A stretch of 64,000 nt of DNA from positions 62,001-126,000 of the forward strand of contig NZ_JABKAU010000010.1 of the NCBI RefSeq assembly GCF_013377885.1, read 5' to 3'. This DNA is from Hymenobacter lapidiphilus. GTDB taxonomy: Bacteria > Bacteroidota > Bacteroidia > Cytophagales > Hymenobacteraceae. The position numbers were made by a program, and so were the translations under genes. How positions within the stretch are numbered: position 1 is the first letter of the stretch; each line of letters opens with the position of its first letter. This document shows positions 6,955-15,671 of this stretch, piece after piece. The notes below the pieces were generated by a model. The model saw nothing but the letters and a program-made list of their open reading frames with translations. It had not been told where the DNA came from and made no database searches.

Positions 6955-9918
6955 TTAAGCTTGCGAGCTGCTGAGTTTGGGAACACCGATTTCGCCGCCG
7001 TCGTTGATGCGCTCGGTTTCCTTCTTGCCGTAGGTATCGAGAATCAGCGGGGCCGCGATGAACAGCGACGAATAGGTGCCGAACACGACGCCGAGCAACA
7101 TAGCGAAGGAGAACGAGCGCAGGGTTTCGCCACCGAAGATGTAGAGTACGAGCATCACCAGAAACACGGTGGTGAACGTAATCATGGTGCGCGAGAACGT
7201 GCTGTTAAGGGCCGGATTTACAACCTGGGCAAACGTGAGCTGCTTGTTTTCTTGCAGGTATTCCCTGATTCGGTCGTAAATCACGATGGTATCGTTCATC
7301 GAGAAGCCGATGGTTGTCAGGATAGCGGCCACGAACACTTGGTCCATCTCGTAGTTGAGGCCAAACGCCCGCGCAATCGGGAAGGAGGCAATTACGATGA
7401 GCGCATCGTGGAACAGGGCCACTACCGCGGCCATCGAGTACTGCCACTTCTCGAAGCGGAAGAGCACGTACACGAAAATAGCCAGCAGCGTCAGGCCCAG
7501 GCTCAACACCGAAGTTCGCTTGATGTCGTCGGCAATGGTAGCGCCTACTTTGGCGGTGCTTTCGATGTTGGGGTCGAGGGCACTGTACTGGGCGTTGAGG
7601 CCCGCCAGCAGCGCGGTTTTTACTTTGTCGTCGGCCTCCACGCTCTCGTCGTCGGCCAGGTAGCCGGTTGTGATGCGCAGGCGGTTGTCGGTGCCGAAGG
7701 TTTTGGCCTCGGTGCCGGCCCCGGCGAAGTTGTTTTTGGCCAGGTAGTCGCGGGCGTCGGAAGCCACCACAGGTTTGCTGAAGCTTACCACGTAGGCCCG
7801 GCCGCCGCGGAAGTCAACGCCCAGGTTGGGGCCACCCTGCAGATACATCAGCCCGAAGCCGATCAGAATAAAGACAGCCGAGAACACGTAGGCCAGCTTG
7901 CGCTTGCCCACGATGTCGAAGTTGATGTTTTTGAACAGGTTGCGCGACAGGAAGGTACTGAACGTCAGCGAAGTCGTTTCCTTATCCTTCACCATCCACT
8001 CGATAATCAGGCGCGAAATGTACACGGCCGCCAGGAAGGAGGTGAACACGCCAATGAGCAGCGTGATGGCGAAGTTCTGCACCGGACCCGTACCAAAAAT
8101 GAACAGGATGGTGGCGATGATGAGCGTGGTAACGTTGGCATCGAAAATGGCCGAGAAAGCCCGGGAATAGCCTTTGTTGATGGCATCTTTGGTCATCAGG
8201 CCATGATCCATCTCCTCCCGGATACGCTCGAAAATGAGCACGTTGGCATCCACGGAAGCCGCAATAACGAGCAGCAAACCGGCAATGCCAGGCAGTGTAA
8301 GCGCGAAGCTGAACTGGGCCAGAATGCCCATAATCAGGAACAGGTTGAACAGCAGCACGGCATCGGCGATAAGGCCGGCGCGACCGTAGTAAGCGGCCAT
8401 GAACACCATAATGATCAGGAGGCCGGCCACGATGGAGAGCAGGCCCTGGTTGGTGGCTTCCTGGCCCAGCGAGGGGCCTACCACGGCTTCTTCCACAATG
8501 CGGGTAGGAGCGGGCAGCTTACCAGCTTTCAGTACGCTGGCTAAGTCCTGAGCTTCCTCGATGGTGAAGTTGCCCGAGATGCTGGAGTTGCCGCCGGCAA
8601 TTTCGGCCTGTACTACGGGGGCCGAGTACACGTAATCGTCGAGCACAATGGCTACCTGGCGGCCGATGTTGGCGGCCGTTAGGCGCTGCCACTTGCGGGC
8701 GCCGTTGGAATTCATCTGCATCGACACCTCGGCACCGGCACCCTGCTGGCTGAAGTCGCCGCGGGCGTCGCTTACTACCTCGCCACCGATGGGGGCCTCC
8801 ATGTCGCGGCTCTTGCGGATGGCGTAGAGCTGCAGGTACTCCTGACCGTCAATCACGTCGGGCTTCACGCCCCACATCAGCGACAGGTTGGAGGGCAGTA
8901 CGGCGCGGGTATCGGCGCTGCGCAGCAGGGCATTCACGCGGGCCGTGTCGCGGATGTTGGCACCCAAAGTGCCGGGCATGGTGAACAGGCTGCCGAGGAC
9001 GTTTTTCTGGGGCGAAGCGGAATCAGTCTGGGCGGCGGCGGTGTTTTTCTGGGCCAGCTGGCGAGCCAGGGCCGAGGTGTCGCCGGGGGCGGCAGTAGCG
9101 GCAGCCGTGGTAGCGGCCGCCGCGGCCGGCGTGGCCAGGGCTTCCTTGGCGCTCAGCACCTGGTTGAGCTGGTTGAGGTAGGGTGCAAACTCATCCTGGC
9201 GCCATACTTCCCAGAATTCCAGCTTGGCCTGGCCCTGCACGAGCTTGCGCACACGGTCGGGGTTATCCACGCCGGGTAGCTCAATCTGGATGCGGCCGGT
9301 GCCTTTCACGCGCTGAATGCTGGGCTGGCTGGTGCCGAACTTGTCGATACGGGTGCGCAGGATGTCGAACGAACGGTCGATGGCGTCCTCCAGCTGCTTG
9401 TTGATTTCGCCGATAACCTGCTCATCCGACGAGTTGATGTCGATAGCGCCCTTGTTGATGGTGTTGGCGAAGATGCGCGCCAGCTTGTCGTTGGGGGCCA
9501 CCTCGCGGAATGCCTGGGCAAACAGCGTAGTGAAAGGCGTGCCCGGGTTGCTGCGCTGCTGCGCCTGCGCCTGTGCCATGGCCTTGTTGAAGTTGGCGTC
9601 CTTGCTCTTGCCGCTCATGGCCCGCACAATTTCCACCGGCGACACTTCCAGCGTCAGGTGCATGCCGCCGTTCAGGTCCAGGCCCAAGCCCAGCTCCGAC
9701 TGCCGCACTTCTTTGTAGGTAAGCGGCCCGAATACAGGCGCCCGCCACACCGAATCGAGGTAGTGCTGGCGCTGTTTCTCTACAATCTTGCCGCCACTCA
9801 TGGCGTAGCGCTCGGCATCCCGCTGTACACTCCGCGAGACGAGCGTTAGCGAGAGGAAGTAAATGCACAACGCCGACAGAATAAGTGTCAGCGTGATGAT
9901 GAGTCCTTTATTACGCAT
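6955..9918 (-). CDS. secDF: Protein translocase subunit SecDF (fused)
   Basis: At 987 residues this is a SecD-SecF fusion, as is usual in Bacteroidota. It uses the proton-motive force to help pull proteins through SecYEG. The SecD half has a first membrane helix, ELGLGLDLNGGMHLTLEV, a large periplasmic region and LLVIAASVDANVLIFERIR. The SecF half starts near residue 670 with GPNLGVDFRGGRAYVVSF and has TTIGFSMNDTIVIYDRIREY. An Ala/Thr-rich low-complexity insert (about residues 258-300) sits in the SecD periplasmic region. A terminator follows. A 527-codon open frame on the opposite strand is a composition shadow. Confidence 0.96.
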   Translation of the reverse strand: MRNKGLIITLTLILSALCIYFLSLTLVSRSVQRDAERYAMSGGKIVEKQRQHYLDSVWRAPVFGPLTYKEVRQSELGLGLDLNGGMHLTLEVSPVEIVRAMSGKSKDANFNKAMAQAQAQQRSNPGTPFTTLFAQAFREVAPNDKLARIFANTINKGAIDINSSDEQVIGEINKQLEDAIDRSFDILRTRIDKFGTSQPSIQRVKGTGRIQIELPGVDNPDRVRKLVQGQAKLEFWEVWRQDEFAPYLNQLNQVLSAKEALATPAAAAATTAAATAAPGDTSALARQLAQKNTAAAQTDSASPQKNVLGSLFTMPGTLGANIRDTARVNALLRSADTRAVLPSNLSLMWGVKPDVIDGQEYLQLYAIRKSRDMEAPIGGEVVSDARGDFSQQGAGAEVSMQMNSNGARKWQRLTAANIGRQVAIVLDDYVYSAPVVQAEIAGGNSSISGNFTIEEAQDLASVLKAGKLPAPTRIVEEAVVGPSLGQEATNQGLLSIVAGLLIIMVFMAAYYGRAGLIADAVLLFNLFLIMGILAQFSFALTLPGIAGLLLVIAASVDANVLIFERIREEMDHGLMTKDAINKGYSRAFSAIFDANVTTLIIATILFIFGTGPVQNFAITLLIGVFTSFLAAVYISRLIIEWMVKDKETTSLTFSTFLSRNLFKNINFDIVGKRKLAYVFSAVFILIGFGLMYLQGGPNLGVDFRGGRAYVVSFSKPVVASDARDYLAKNNFAGAGTEAKTFGTDNRLRITTGYLADDESVEADDKVKTALLAGLNAQYSALDPNIESTAKVGATIADDIKRTSVLSLGLTLLAIFVYVLFRFEKWQYSMAAVVALFHDALIVIASFPIARAFGLNYEMDQVFVAAILTTIGFSMNDTIVIYDRIREYLQENKQLTFAQVVNPALNSTFSRTMITFTTVFLVMLVLYIFGGETLRSFSFAMLLGVVFGTYSSLFIAAPLILDTYGKKETERINDGGEIGVPKLSSSQA

Positions 9919-10146
9919 TGATTTTGTTGAGCTGTTAGCCGGCAGTTGTTAGCTGTCGGCTACGGTTCTGGAAAGCGAAAAATAAAACCGGGGCCCGGCC
10001 CGATACTGTGGAGGGCAGTTGCCGGATGGCAGAAAACGGGGAAGAAAGCAACCAGGAACGCACAGATAAAATGTTACCTCAGTTGAGGCCACGGCCGTGC
10101 GCTCTGGTAAACCGGGGCAGCGCCCGCGTTTCCTCCCCTGCCGAAG

Positions 10147-10524
10147 TTAAGGAGCCTGAGGCGAGAGGGCCACGCGCAGCAGTCGGGCCCGCAGTAGGGC
10201 TACCGACGACCGGCCGGGGTAGGGGCGCACAATCGTGTGAACTGAGGCCGGCCATTGCGGCCTCGTTGGTAATAGCAGCGGTGCGGGCAGCCAAGCATCG
10301 GTAATGGCGGGCAACTCGGCCACCAAAACGGGCGTTGCCTCTAGGTTCACGCGCTCTTCTACCACGGCTGTGCGGCTGGCAACGGCGGCACGGGTCGGCG
10401 CTTCGGCTGCCGGCAGCACCCGCAGCGTAGCCACCGATTGGTGGTTGAGGCCCAGCACCATCAGCACCGTTAAGGTGAGGAAGGCGAGGCGCAGACGCGG
10501 TAAAAAGGCGGTGAGCAGCAGCAC
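10147..10524 (-). CDS. Small orphan protein with N-terminal hydrophobic segment
   Basis: This 125-residue frame starts with GTG at 10524 and is not recognised as any family. It has a hydrophobic N-terminus (LRLAFLTLTVLMVLGL) that could be a signal peptide or anchor, followed by a Val/Ala/Pro/Arg-rich part without clear motifs. The support for it being real is a good promoter just upstream: TATATTTG at 10544-10551 with TTG 20 bases further up. The codon pattern is less convincing than in neighbouring genes. It lies between uridine kinase and secDF on the same strand. Confidence 0.45.
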   Translation of the reverse strand: MLLLTAFLPRLRLAFLTLTVLMVLGLNHQSVATLRVLPAAEAPTRAAVASRTAVVEERVNLEATPVLVAELPAITDAWLPAPLLLPTRPQWPASVHTIVRPYPGRSSVALLRARLLRVALSPQAP

Positions 10525-10543
10525 GGAACAGATGTAAGAACTA

Positions 10544-10574
10544 CAAATATAGGTTTTTGCCCTCGCGGCTGCAA
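10544..10574 (-). promoter_or_regulatory. Promoter of the small orphan gene
   Basis: Reading the minus strand, TTG (10574-10572) and TATATTTG (10551-10544) are 20 bases apart, matching the Bacteroidota -33/-7 layout. The GTG start at 10524 is 19 bases downstream. Confidence 0.65.
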
Positions 10575-10609
10575 CGCCCCGGCCCGCTGCCGCCGCAAAT
10601 CCACGAAAA

Positions 10610-10632
10610 AGCCCCCGAAAACTTCGGGGGCT
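10610..10632 (-). terminator. Terminator of uridine kinase gene
   Basis: On the minus strand AGCCCCCGAA pairs with TTCGGGGGCT, with a 3-base loop, followed by a T-run (plus-strand A-run at 10606-10610). It lies 24 bases after the stop at 10657. Confidence 0.85.
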
Positions 10633-10656
10633 GCTCGTAAAAAAGGGCTGTTCCGA

Positions 10657-11289
10657 CTACTCGGCCCGGCTGGCTACCACTTTGCCGCGCAGGTAGGCTA
10701 CCAGCACCTCCAGTCCCTTATCAAAGCGGTGGTTGTTCGGAATAATCAGGTCGGCGTCCTGCTGGAAGGGCTTGATGTACTTCTCGTAGGTGGGGGCCAC
10801 GTGGTGGGTGTAGCGGTACAACACGTCTTCCAGGTCGTATCCCCGCTCGTCCCGGTCGCGGATAATGCGGCGTTGCAGCTTCACGTGTTCCTGGGCATCG
10901 ATGAACACCTTCAGGTCGAGCAGGCGGGCCACGGCTTCAAAGTAGAACACGAAAATGCCCTCTACTACCACAATGGGAGCGGGTCGGAACACCAGTTCGG
11001 CCGCCACCACATTGGGGTTGTTGAAGGTGTACTCGGGCCGGCGTACCTCTTTGCCCTGGCTGATGCGCAGTACATCGGCCGCGTAGGCCGCCGAGTCGAT
11101 GGAGGTAGGCAGGTCGAAGTTGGTGACGCCCTGGGCATCGACCAACTGGTTTTCGCGCGGGTGGTAATAGTTGTCCTGCGAAATCAGGCAAATATCCTCT
11201 TCGGGAAAGGAGGCCAGCAGCCGGCGCAGAAACGTGGTTTTGCCCGAGGCGCTGCCACCCGTGATACCGACGATGAAAGGTTGTTGCAT
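10657..11289 (-). CDS. udk: Uridine kinase
   Basis: The 210-residue product phosphorylates uridine and cytidine to UMP and CMP in pyrimidine salvage. It opens with the P-loop GITGGSASGKTTFLRRLL (about residues 7-24), followed by SQDNYYHP, NFDLPTSID, RPEYTFNN, and VVEGIFVFY, all typical of the uridine kinase/phosphoribulokinase superfamily. IRDRDERGYDLEDVLYRY is the lid-region signature. ATG 11289 gives a family-typical N-terminus. A strong terminator follows and a -7 box lies 39 bases before the start, so it is probably a single-gene unit. Confidence 0.93.
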   Translation of the reverse strand: MQQPFIVGITGGSASGKTTFLRRLLASFPEEDICLISQDNYYHPRENQLVDAQGVTNFDLPTSIDSAAYAADVLRISQGKEVRRPEYTFNNPNVVAAELVFRPAPIVVVEGIFVFYFEAVARLLDLKVFIDAQEHVKLQRRIIRDRDERGYDLEDVLYRYTHHVAPTYEKYIKPFQQDADLIIPNNHRFDKGLEVLVAYLRGKVVASRAE

Positions 11290-11328
11290 AAGGGAAAAGC
11301 GAGGCCCGTACCGGCAGGGCCAACCCTG

Positions 11329-11336
11329 CAAAAGTA
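11329..11336 (-). promoter_or_regulatory. -7 promoter box for udk
   Basis: Reading the minus strand, TACTTTTG fits TAnnTTTG and ends 39 bases before the udk ATG. Confidence 0.55.
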
Positions 11337-11370
11337 GTGATTATTAGAAGTGGGTAGAGAGAAATCAGAA

Positions 11371-11473
11371 AAGAACATCATTCTGAGCAGCGCGAAGAAT
11401 CTCTGCCGCTTCGTCGTAACATCGTCTCAACGAAGCAGTAAAGATTCTGCGGCAAGCTCAGAATGACGTTCTT
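11371..11473. repeat. Dispersed palindromic repeat, copy 2
   Basis: Arms at 11371-11388 and 11456-11473 (AAGAACaTCATTCTGAGC and its complement) match at 17 of 18 positions, and inner segments around AGAATCT/AGATTCT also pair. It is flanked by AG-rich DNA on the left and CT-rich DNA on the right, as in copy 6. Confidence 0.8.
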
Positions 11474-11527
11474 TTTATCGTCGAGTCTGCGTACCGCTTC
11501 TCGCTTCGCTGCCCTTACCTCTACTGA

Positions 11528-12109
11528 TTACTTCTCCCCCAGAAACGCCACGAGCCCGGCAACGGCGCGGCTGCGGTGGCTGAGGGCGTTCTTTTCGGCC
11601 AGCGGCATTTCGGCAAAGGTGCGGCCGTCTCCTTCGGCCGGTACAAATACCGGGTCGTAGCCGAAGCCGCCGCTGCCGTGCAGTTCCGGGCTGATGTGAC
11701 CCTCCACGGCCCCGGTAAATTCGTGCACGGTGCCGTTGGGCAGTACCAAGGCCACTACGGTCCGGAAGCGGGCCGTACGGTCGGTGTGGCTGCGCAACTC
11801 GTGCAATAGCTTGGCCACGTTATCTTCGGCCAGGCGCTGCGGGCCGGCATAGCGGGCCGAATACACACCGGGCGCGCCGCCCAGCGCCGGCACTTCCAGG
11901 CCCGTGTCGTCGGCAAAGCAGGCCACCCCGAAGTGGTCCCACACGTACTGGGCCTTCTGGCGGGCGTTGCCCTCAAGCGTATCCTGGGTTTCTGGCAGCT
12001 CCTCGTGGCAGCCAATATCGGCCAGGCTCAGCAGCTGCACCGTGGCCGGCAGCAGCGGCCTGATTTCGTCGAGCTTATGGGCGTTGTTGGAGGCGAAGCA
12101 GAGGCGCAT
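11528..12109 (-). CDS. rdgB: XTP/dITP diphosphatase (RdgB/HAM1 family)
   Basis: This 193-residue enzyme hydrolyses dITP, dXTP and related noncanonical nucleotides to monophosphates and so keeps them out of DNA. The family start LCFASNNAHKLDEIRPLL is followed by GNARQKAQYV, CFADDTGLEVPALGGAPGVYSARYAG and GGFGYDPVFVP, then the C-terminal SHRSRAVAGL. These cover the substrate and metal-binding segments. ATG 12109 (MRLCFASNN) is chosen; an upstream in-frame start would cross the terminator at 12161-12183. The gene belongs to the minus-strand block but is separated from both neighbours by a repeat or a terminator. Confidence 0.95.
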   Translation of the reverse strand: MRLCFASNNAHKLDEIRPLLPATVQLLSLADIGCHEELPETQDTLEGNARQKAQYVWDHFGVACFADDTGLEVPALGGAPGVYSARYAGPQRLAEDNVAKLLHELRSHTDRTARFRTVVALVLPNGTVHEFTGAVEGHISPELHGSGGFGYDPVFVPAEGDGRTFAEMPLAEKNALSHRSRAVAGLVAFLGEK

Positions 12110-12160
12110 GGCGGGTAGGAGTTGAAGTGAACGGAAAGCGGCGCGAATATCGGCCATAAA

Positions 12161-12183
12161 AAAGCCGGCCCGGGGCCGGCTTT
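12161..12183 (-). terminator. Terminator of the 132-residue exported protein gene
   Basis: AAAGCCGGCCC pairs with GGGCCGGCTTT; the plus-strand A-run at 12158-12163 gives the T-run on the minus strand. It begins 8 bases after the stop at 12191. Confidence 0.8.
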
Positions 12184-12190
12184 GCTGCAC

Positions 12191-12589
12191 TCAGCGAAAC
12201 ATCTGCTTGATAAGGTGCCAGCAGCTATCCAGCGGGGCGCTGGCAGCAGGGGGGGGCGAGCTGAGGTAGGCCTGGGCGCCGGCGGCCGTGTGTACGGTGA
12301 GACGGTAGGTAACCGCGCTGCCGTCGGCCGCTACGGGTCGGGTATGGCGGTCGAAGTAGGAGTAGCGCGATTGGGAACCGGCCGTCAGGCTCGTCAGATG
12401 GTCGAAGTCATCCGCCGGCCCGTCCTGCCGGTCGATGCCGTAGCGGATAACGCCGGGGGCGTTGGCGGCGGCCCACTCCAGCTGCACTCCGCCCGGCAGG
12501 GCCTGGGTGCGGAAAAGCAGCAGCCCCGAGCCCGAGGCCAGCCCGGAAAGCAGTAGCAGAAGCCCTAATAGGGCGGGCAAGCGTTTCAT
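12191..12589 (-). CDS. Small exported protein of unknown function
   Basis: The product is 132 residues with a signal peptide or anchor (MKRLPALLGLLLLLSGLASG). The mature part (LPGGVQLEWAAANAPGVIRYGIDRQ) and the alternation of hydrophobic residues recall a single fibronectin III-like beta domain, with SRYSYFDRHT and VTYRLTVHT as possible strands. That fold assignment is inference. The gene has its own -7 box (12631-12638) and terminator, so it is likely a single-gene unit. Confidence 0.65.
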   Translation of the reverse strand: MKRLPALLGLLLLLSGLASGSGLLLFRTQALPGGVQLEWAAANAPGVIRYGIDRQDGPADDFDHLTSLTAGSQSRYSYFDRHTRPVAADGSAVTYRLTVHTAAGAQAYLSSPPPAASAPLDSCWHLIKQMFR

Positions 12590-12630
12590 AGCAAAGAAGA
12601 TAAGCGTAGTAGATAGAGCGGAGGGCCGCG

Positions 12631-12638
12631 CAAACATA
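12631..12638 (-). promoter_or_regulatory. -7 promoter box for the 132-residue protein
   Basis: TATGTTTG on the minus strand fits TAnnTTTG; the ATG at 12589 is 41 bases downstream. Confidence 0.5.
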
Positions 12639-12811
12639 CTTGGTTCCGTGTAAAAACACAGCGAGGGCCAGAGCCTCTGGGGCAGAGGCAGCGCCCGGAA
12701 TAGTGGCTTTGCCGACCACGGCCATGCCCGGAAGCGGTATAGTGCCAAGTACCTGTTCGATTGGTGCGAGGAAAAAAACGGCGGACGTTTTTAAAATCCG
12801 GACCTAACGCG

Positions 12812-12819
12812 TACTTTTG
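12812..12819 (+). promoter_or_regulatory. -7 promoter box for rpmE2
   Basis: TACTTTTG fits TAnnTTTG and a T-rich GTTTTT ending at 12792 lies 19 bases upstream. The leader to ATG 12872 is about 50 bases. Confidence 0.65.
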
Positions 12820-12871
12820 CAATCCCTTCCGCAAAATCGGCAGGCACTCAGGTACAAACGGCCCTACGACC

Positions 12872-13138
12872 ATGAAAAAAGAAATTCATCCCGAGTATCG
12901 CGAAGTGGTATTCCAGGACACTTCCAGCGACTTCAAGTTCGTGACCCGCTCCACGATGAGCTCCAACGAGACCATCACCATGGAAGACGGCAAGACTTAC
13001 CCCGTTATCAAGGTGGAAGTTAGCTCGGCGTCGCATCCGTTCTACACCGGCAAAAACGTGTTTATTGACACCGCCGGCCGCGTGGAGAAATTCCGCACCC
13101 GCTATAGCAAGAAGACCCAGCAGAGCGAAAGCGAGTAA
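12872..13138 (+). CDS. rpmE2: 50S ribosomal protein L31 type B
   Basis: The 88-residue product starts [15 protein letters not shown] and continues with [21 protein letters not shown], the L31 pattern. It has no cysteine, so it is the zinc-independent type B form rather than the CxxC form. ATG 12872 is chosen because it gives the family N-terminus and lies after the promoter box; an upstream in-frame start at 12761 would be upstream of that box. A strong terminator follows at 13164-13204. Confidence 0.96.
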   Translation: MKKEIHPEYREVVFQDTSSDFKFVTRSTMSSNETITMEDGKTYPVIKVEVSSASHPFYTGKNVFIDTAGRVEKFRTRYSKKTQQSESE

Positions 13139-13163
13139 GCTTCAAGCCACAAGCTCTATGTTC

Positions 13164-13204
13164 ACAAAACTCCCGTTGGCAGCCCTGCCAGCGGGAGTTT
13201 TTGT
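13164..13204 (+). terminator. Terminator of rpmE2
   Basis: ACAAAACTCCCGTTGGCAG pairs with CTGCCAGCGGGAGTTTTTGT across a two-base loop and ends in a T-run. Its 3' edge touches the -33 box of the next promoter. Confidence 0.9.
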
Positions 13205-13233
13205 TTGTCCCCTTTCCTTCCTTCCTACTTTTG
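13204..13233 (+). promoter_or_regulatory. Promoter for the GlmU-like gene
   Basis: TTTG (13204-13207) and TACTTTTG (13226-13233) are 18 bases apart, the best match to the Bacteroidota -33/-7 consensus in the window. Confidence 0.75.
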
Positions 13234-13281
13234 TTCCGTCCGCAGGCAGCTTGTAGCTTGCGGCTTGTAACTCGTTTTCTC

Positions 13282-14490
13282 ATGCACGTTCTGCTCTTCG
13301 ATGACCCGGCCATCCGGTCCCGGCTGCTGCCGCTCACCTTCACCCGGCCCGTAGCGGCGCTGCGCTGCGGCATCCTCACGCTGGCCGAAAAATGGCAGCA
13401 TCGCCTCGGCGTGGATGAGGTCGGTTACCTGACCGAAAGCTACCTGCAGGCCAAGTTTCCGGCCGGCGACACCCGCGGTGCGGCCTTGGTCATTAACGGC
13501 GCCGTGTGCCCCGACGAGCTGCTGGTGCGCCAGGTGCAGGCACTGGAGCCCGGCAACGCCCTTTATGATGGTGAGTTGCTGGTGGCGGCCCACTTGGTCG
13601 ACGCCACCCAGGTGGCCGAGCTGATTCAGGAAGGCTTCCGGAACACCCACGAAGTAGCCGAGCCGGTAACTGTAATCGGCGAGCTGTGGCACCTGTTTCT
13701 GAATAACGGGGCCGAAATCCGGCTCGACTTTGCGCTGCTGACTGCCGGCCGCGAGTCGGCCCTAATAAGCGACCCGCACACCATTGTTTACGGCCTGGAG
13801 AATATCTTTATCGAGCCCGGCGTGAAAATCCGGGCCTCCATCATCAACGCCGAAGACGGACCGATTTACCTGGGTCGCAATGTAGAAGTGCACGAAGGAG
13901 CCACGCTGAAAGGTCCGCTGGCTGTTTGCGAGGGCAGCCACATCAACACCGGTGCCAAGCTGCGCGGCGACAATACCATCGGCCCGCAGTGCCGGGTAGG
14001 AGGCGAGGTGGCCAACAGCATCATCATGGGCTACTCCAATAAGGGTCACGAGGGCTACCTGGGCAACTCGCTCATCGGCCAGTGGTGCAACATCGGGGCC
14101 GATACCAACACCAGCAACCTCAAGAACAACTACGCGCCCGTCAAAATATGGAGCCATGCGGCCGGCCGGTTCGTGAACACGGGCCAGACGTTCTGCGGCC
14201 TCACGATGGGCGACCATAGCAAGTGCGGCATCAACACGATGTTTAACACCGGCACGGTGGTGGGCGTGGCAGCTAATATCTTCGGGGCCGGGTTCCCGCG
14301 CGCGTTTGTTCCGAGTTTTGCCTGGGGTGGCCCGGCGGGCTTCGAAACCTTCCGGCTAGCCAAAGCAGGCGAGGTGGCCGAGCGCGTAATGGCCCGCCGC
14401 AAGCTTGCCTACGACGAGGCCGAGCAGGAAATCATGCGCCATGTGTATGAAGCTACAGCTAAAGACCGGGTGTGGGAGAAGACGGAGTAA
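13282..14490 (+). CDS. GlmU-like sugar-1-phosphate nucleotidyltransferase / acetyltransferase
   Basis: The 402-residue product has a divergent nucleotidyltransferase half starting HVLLFDDPAIRSRLLPLTF and TRPVAALRCGILTLAEKW, then a left-handed beta-helix of hexapeptide repeats from about residue 195 (GVKIRASIINAEDGPIYLGR, HINTGAKLRGDNTIGP). SKCGINTMFNTGTVVGVAANIFG is the acyltransferase end of the helix. This is the Bacteroidota family regarded as an alternative GlmU (UDP-GlcNAc formation for peptidoglycan and LPS). Both activities are assumed from the family. ATG 13282 is chosen, downstream of the promoter. The holB gene follows 44 bases later. Confidence 0.88.
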   Translation: MHVLLFDDPAIRSRLLPLTFTRPVAALRCGILTLAEKWQHRLGVDEVGYLTESYLQAKFPAGDTRGAALVINGAVCPDELLVRQVQALEPGNALYDGELLVAAHLVDATQVAELIQEGFRNTHEVAEPVTVIGELWHLFLNNGAEIRLDFALLTAGRESALISDPHTIVYGLENIFIEPGVKIRASIINAEDGPIYLGRNVEVHEGATLKGPLAVCEGSHINTGAKLRGDNTIGPQCRVGGEVANSIIMGYSNKGHEGYLGNSLIGQWCNIGADTNTSNLKNNYAPVKIWSHAAGRFVNTGQTFCGLTMGDHSKCGINTMFNTGTVVGVAANIFGAGFPRAFVPSFAWGGPAGFETFRLAKAGEVAERVMARRKLAYDEAEQEIMRHVYEATAKDRVWEKTE

Positions 14491-14534
14491 GCAAGTAGAA
14501 TGACGGTCATTCATCGACTACTAATTACCATAAA

Positions 14535-15671
14535 ATGCGCTTTTCTGCTATTCCGGGGCTGAGTCAGGTAAAGCAGCTGCTGCTGGGCGGCGTGCGGCGC
14601 AACCATGTGGCACATGCCCAGCTGTTTCGGGGCCCCGAGGGTTCGGCGGCGCTGGCACTGGCGCTGGCCTACGCGGCGTTTCTGAACTGCGAAAACCGGC
14701 CATCCGAGGCCGAGGATTCGTGCGGGGCCTGCCCGAGCTGCCAGAAAATCGACAAGCTCATCCACCCCGACCTCAATTTCATCGTGCCCGTGACCACCAC
14801 CAAGGCGGTGGCCAAGGATGCCACGAGCAGCAAGTTCGGGGCCGAGTGGCGCGAGTTCGTACTCCAGAATCCGTACCAGGGTCTTAATGACTGGATGCAG
14901 CACATTGGGGCCGAAAACAAGCAGGGCAGTATTTCGAAGGATGAAAGCGTGCAGCTGCTGCGCCTGGTGAGCCTCAAGGCCTTCGAGGCACGCTTTAAAG
15001 TGGTCGTTATTTGGTTGCCCGAACTCATGCACCCGGCGGCGGCCAACGCCGTGCTCAAGCTGCTGGAAGAGCCACCGCCCGCCACGGTGTTTCTGTTGGT
15101 GAGCTTTGCCCCCGAACAGCTGCTGCCCACCATTATCAGCCGGGTGCAGCCGGTAGTGGTGCGCGCCCCGGCCGAGCAGGAGCTGACGGATTGGCTACGC
15201 ACCACCCAGAACGTGCCCGAAGCCAAAGCCCGGCAGCTGGCCCAACTCACCGACGGCAACGTGGGCGCGGCGCTGGCTGCCAGCGCCGACGGCGCTAGTG
15301 CCGCGCACGACTACTACGAGCTGTTTGTAGGCTGGATGCGCACCTGCTACGGCAACAAAGTGGCCGATATGCTCGCCCGCAGTGACGAATTTCAGAAGCT
15401 GGGCCGCGAAAACCAGAAGGAGTTTTTCCAGTACGCGCTGGCGCTGCTGCGCAAGGTGCTGCTCTTCGGCCTCGACCCGCAGCTGGTGCCGCACCTGCCG
15501 GCTCAGGAGCAGGGATTCATCAAAAGTTTCAGCCCTTTCGTAACGCCCCGCAACGCCGACGCGCTGACACAGGAAATCAACGAGGCGCATTATCACATCG
15601 AGCGCAATGCCAACCCGCGTATGGTGTTCATCGACGTCTCATTGCGCCTAGCCGAGTTGCTGCGGGCGTAA
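14535..15671 (+). CDS. holB: DNA polymerase III subunit delta'
   Basis: This 378-residue clamp-loader subunit starts IPGLSQVKQLLLGGV and HAQLFRGPEGSAALALALAYA, where the P-loop is degenerate (PEGSAA), as expected for delta'. A zinc-binding cluster, SCGACPSCQKIDKLIHPDLNF, follows, then the sensor region VIWLPELMHPAAANAVLKLLEEPP and TIISRVQPV. The C-terminal helical domain extends to the end. The gene follows the GlmU-like gene by 44 bases and may be co-transcribed with it. Confidence 0.93.
   Translation: MRFSAIPGLSQVKQLLLGGVRRNHVAHAQLFRGPEGSAALALALAYAAFLNCENRPSEAEDSCGACPSCQKIDKLIHPDLNFIVPVTTTKAVAKDATSSKFGAEWREFVLQNPYQGLNDWMQHIGAENKQGSISKDESVQLLRLVSLKAFEARFKVVVIWLPELMHPAAANAVLKLLEEPPPATVFLLVSFAPEQLLPTIISRVQPVVVRAPAEQELTDWLRTTQNVPEAKARQLAQLTDGNVGAALAASADGASAAHDYYELFVGWMRTCYGNKVADMLARSDEFQKLGRENQKEFFQYALALLRKVLLFGLDPQLVPHLPAQEQGFIKSFSPFVTPRNADALTQEINEAHYHIERNANPRMVFIDVSLRLAELLRA

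Noticed and set aside
6961..8544. Open frame of 527 codons on the plus strand
   Set aside because: It is exactly antisense to secDF, has no recognisable domain and its His/Gln/Glu-rich composition is typical of reverse-complement shadows in GC-rich DNA.
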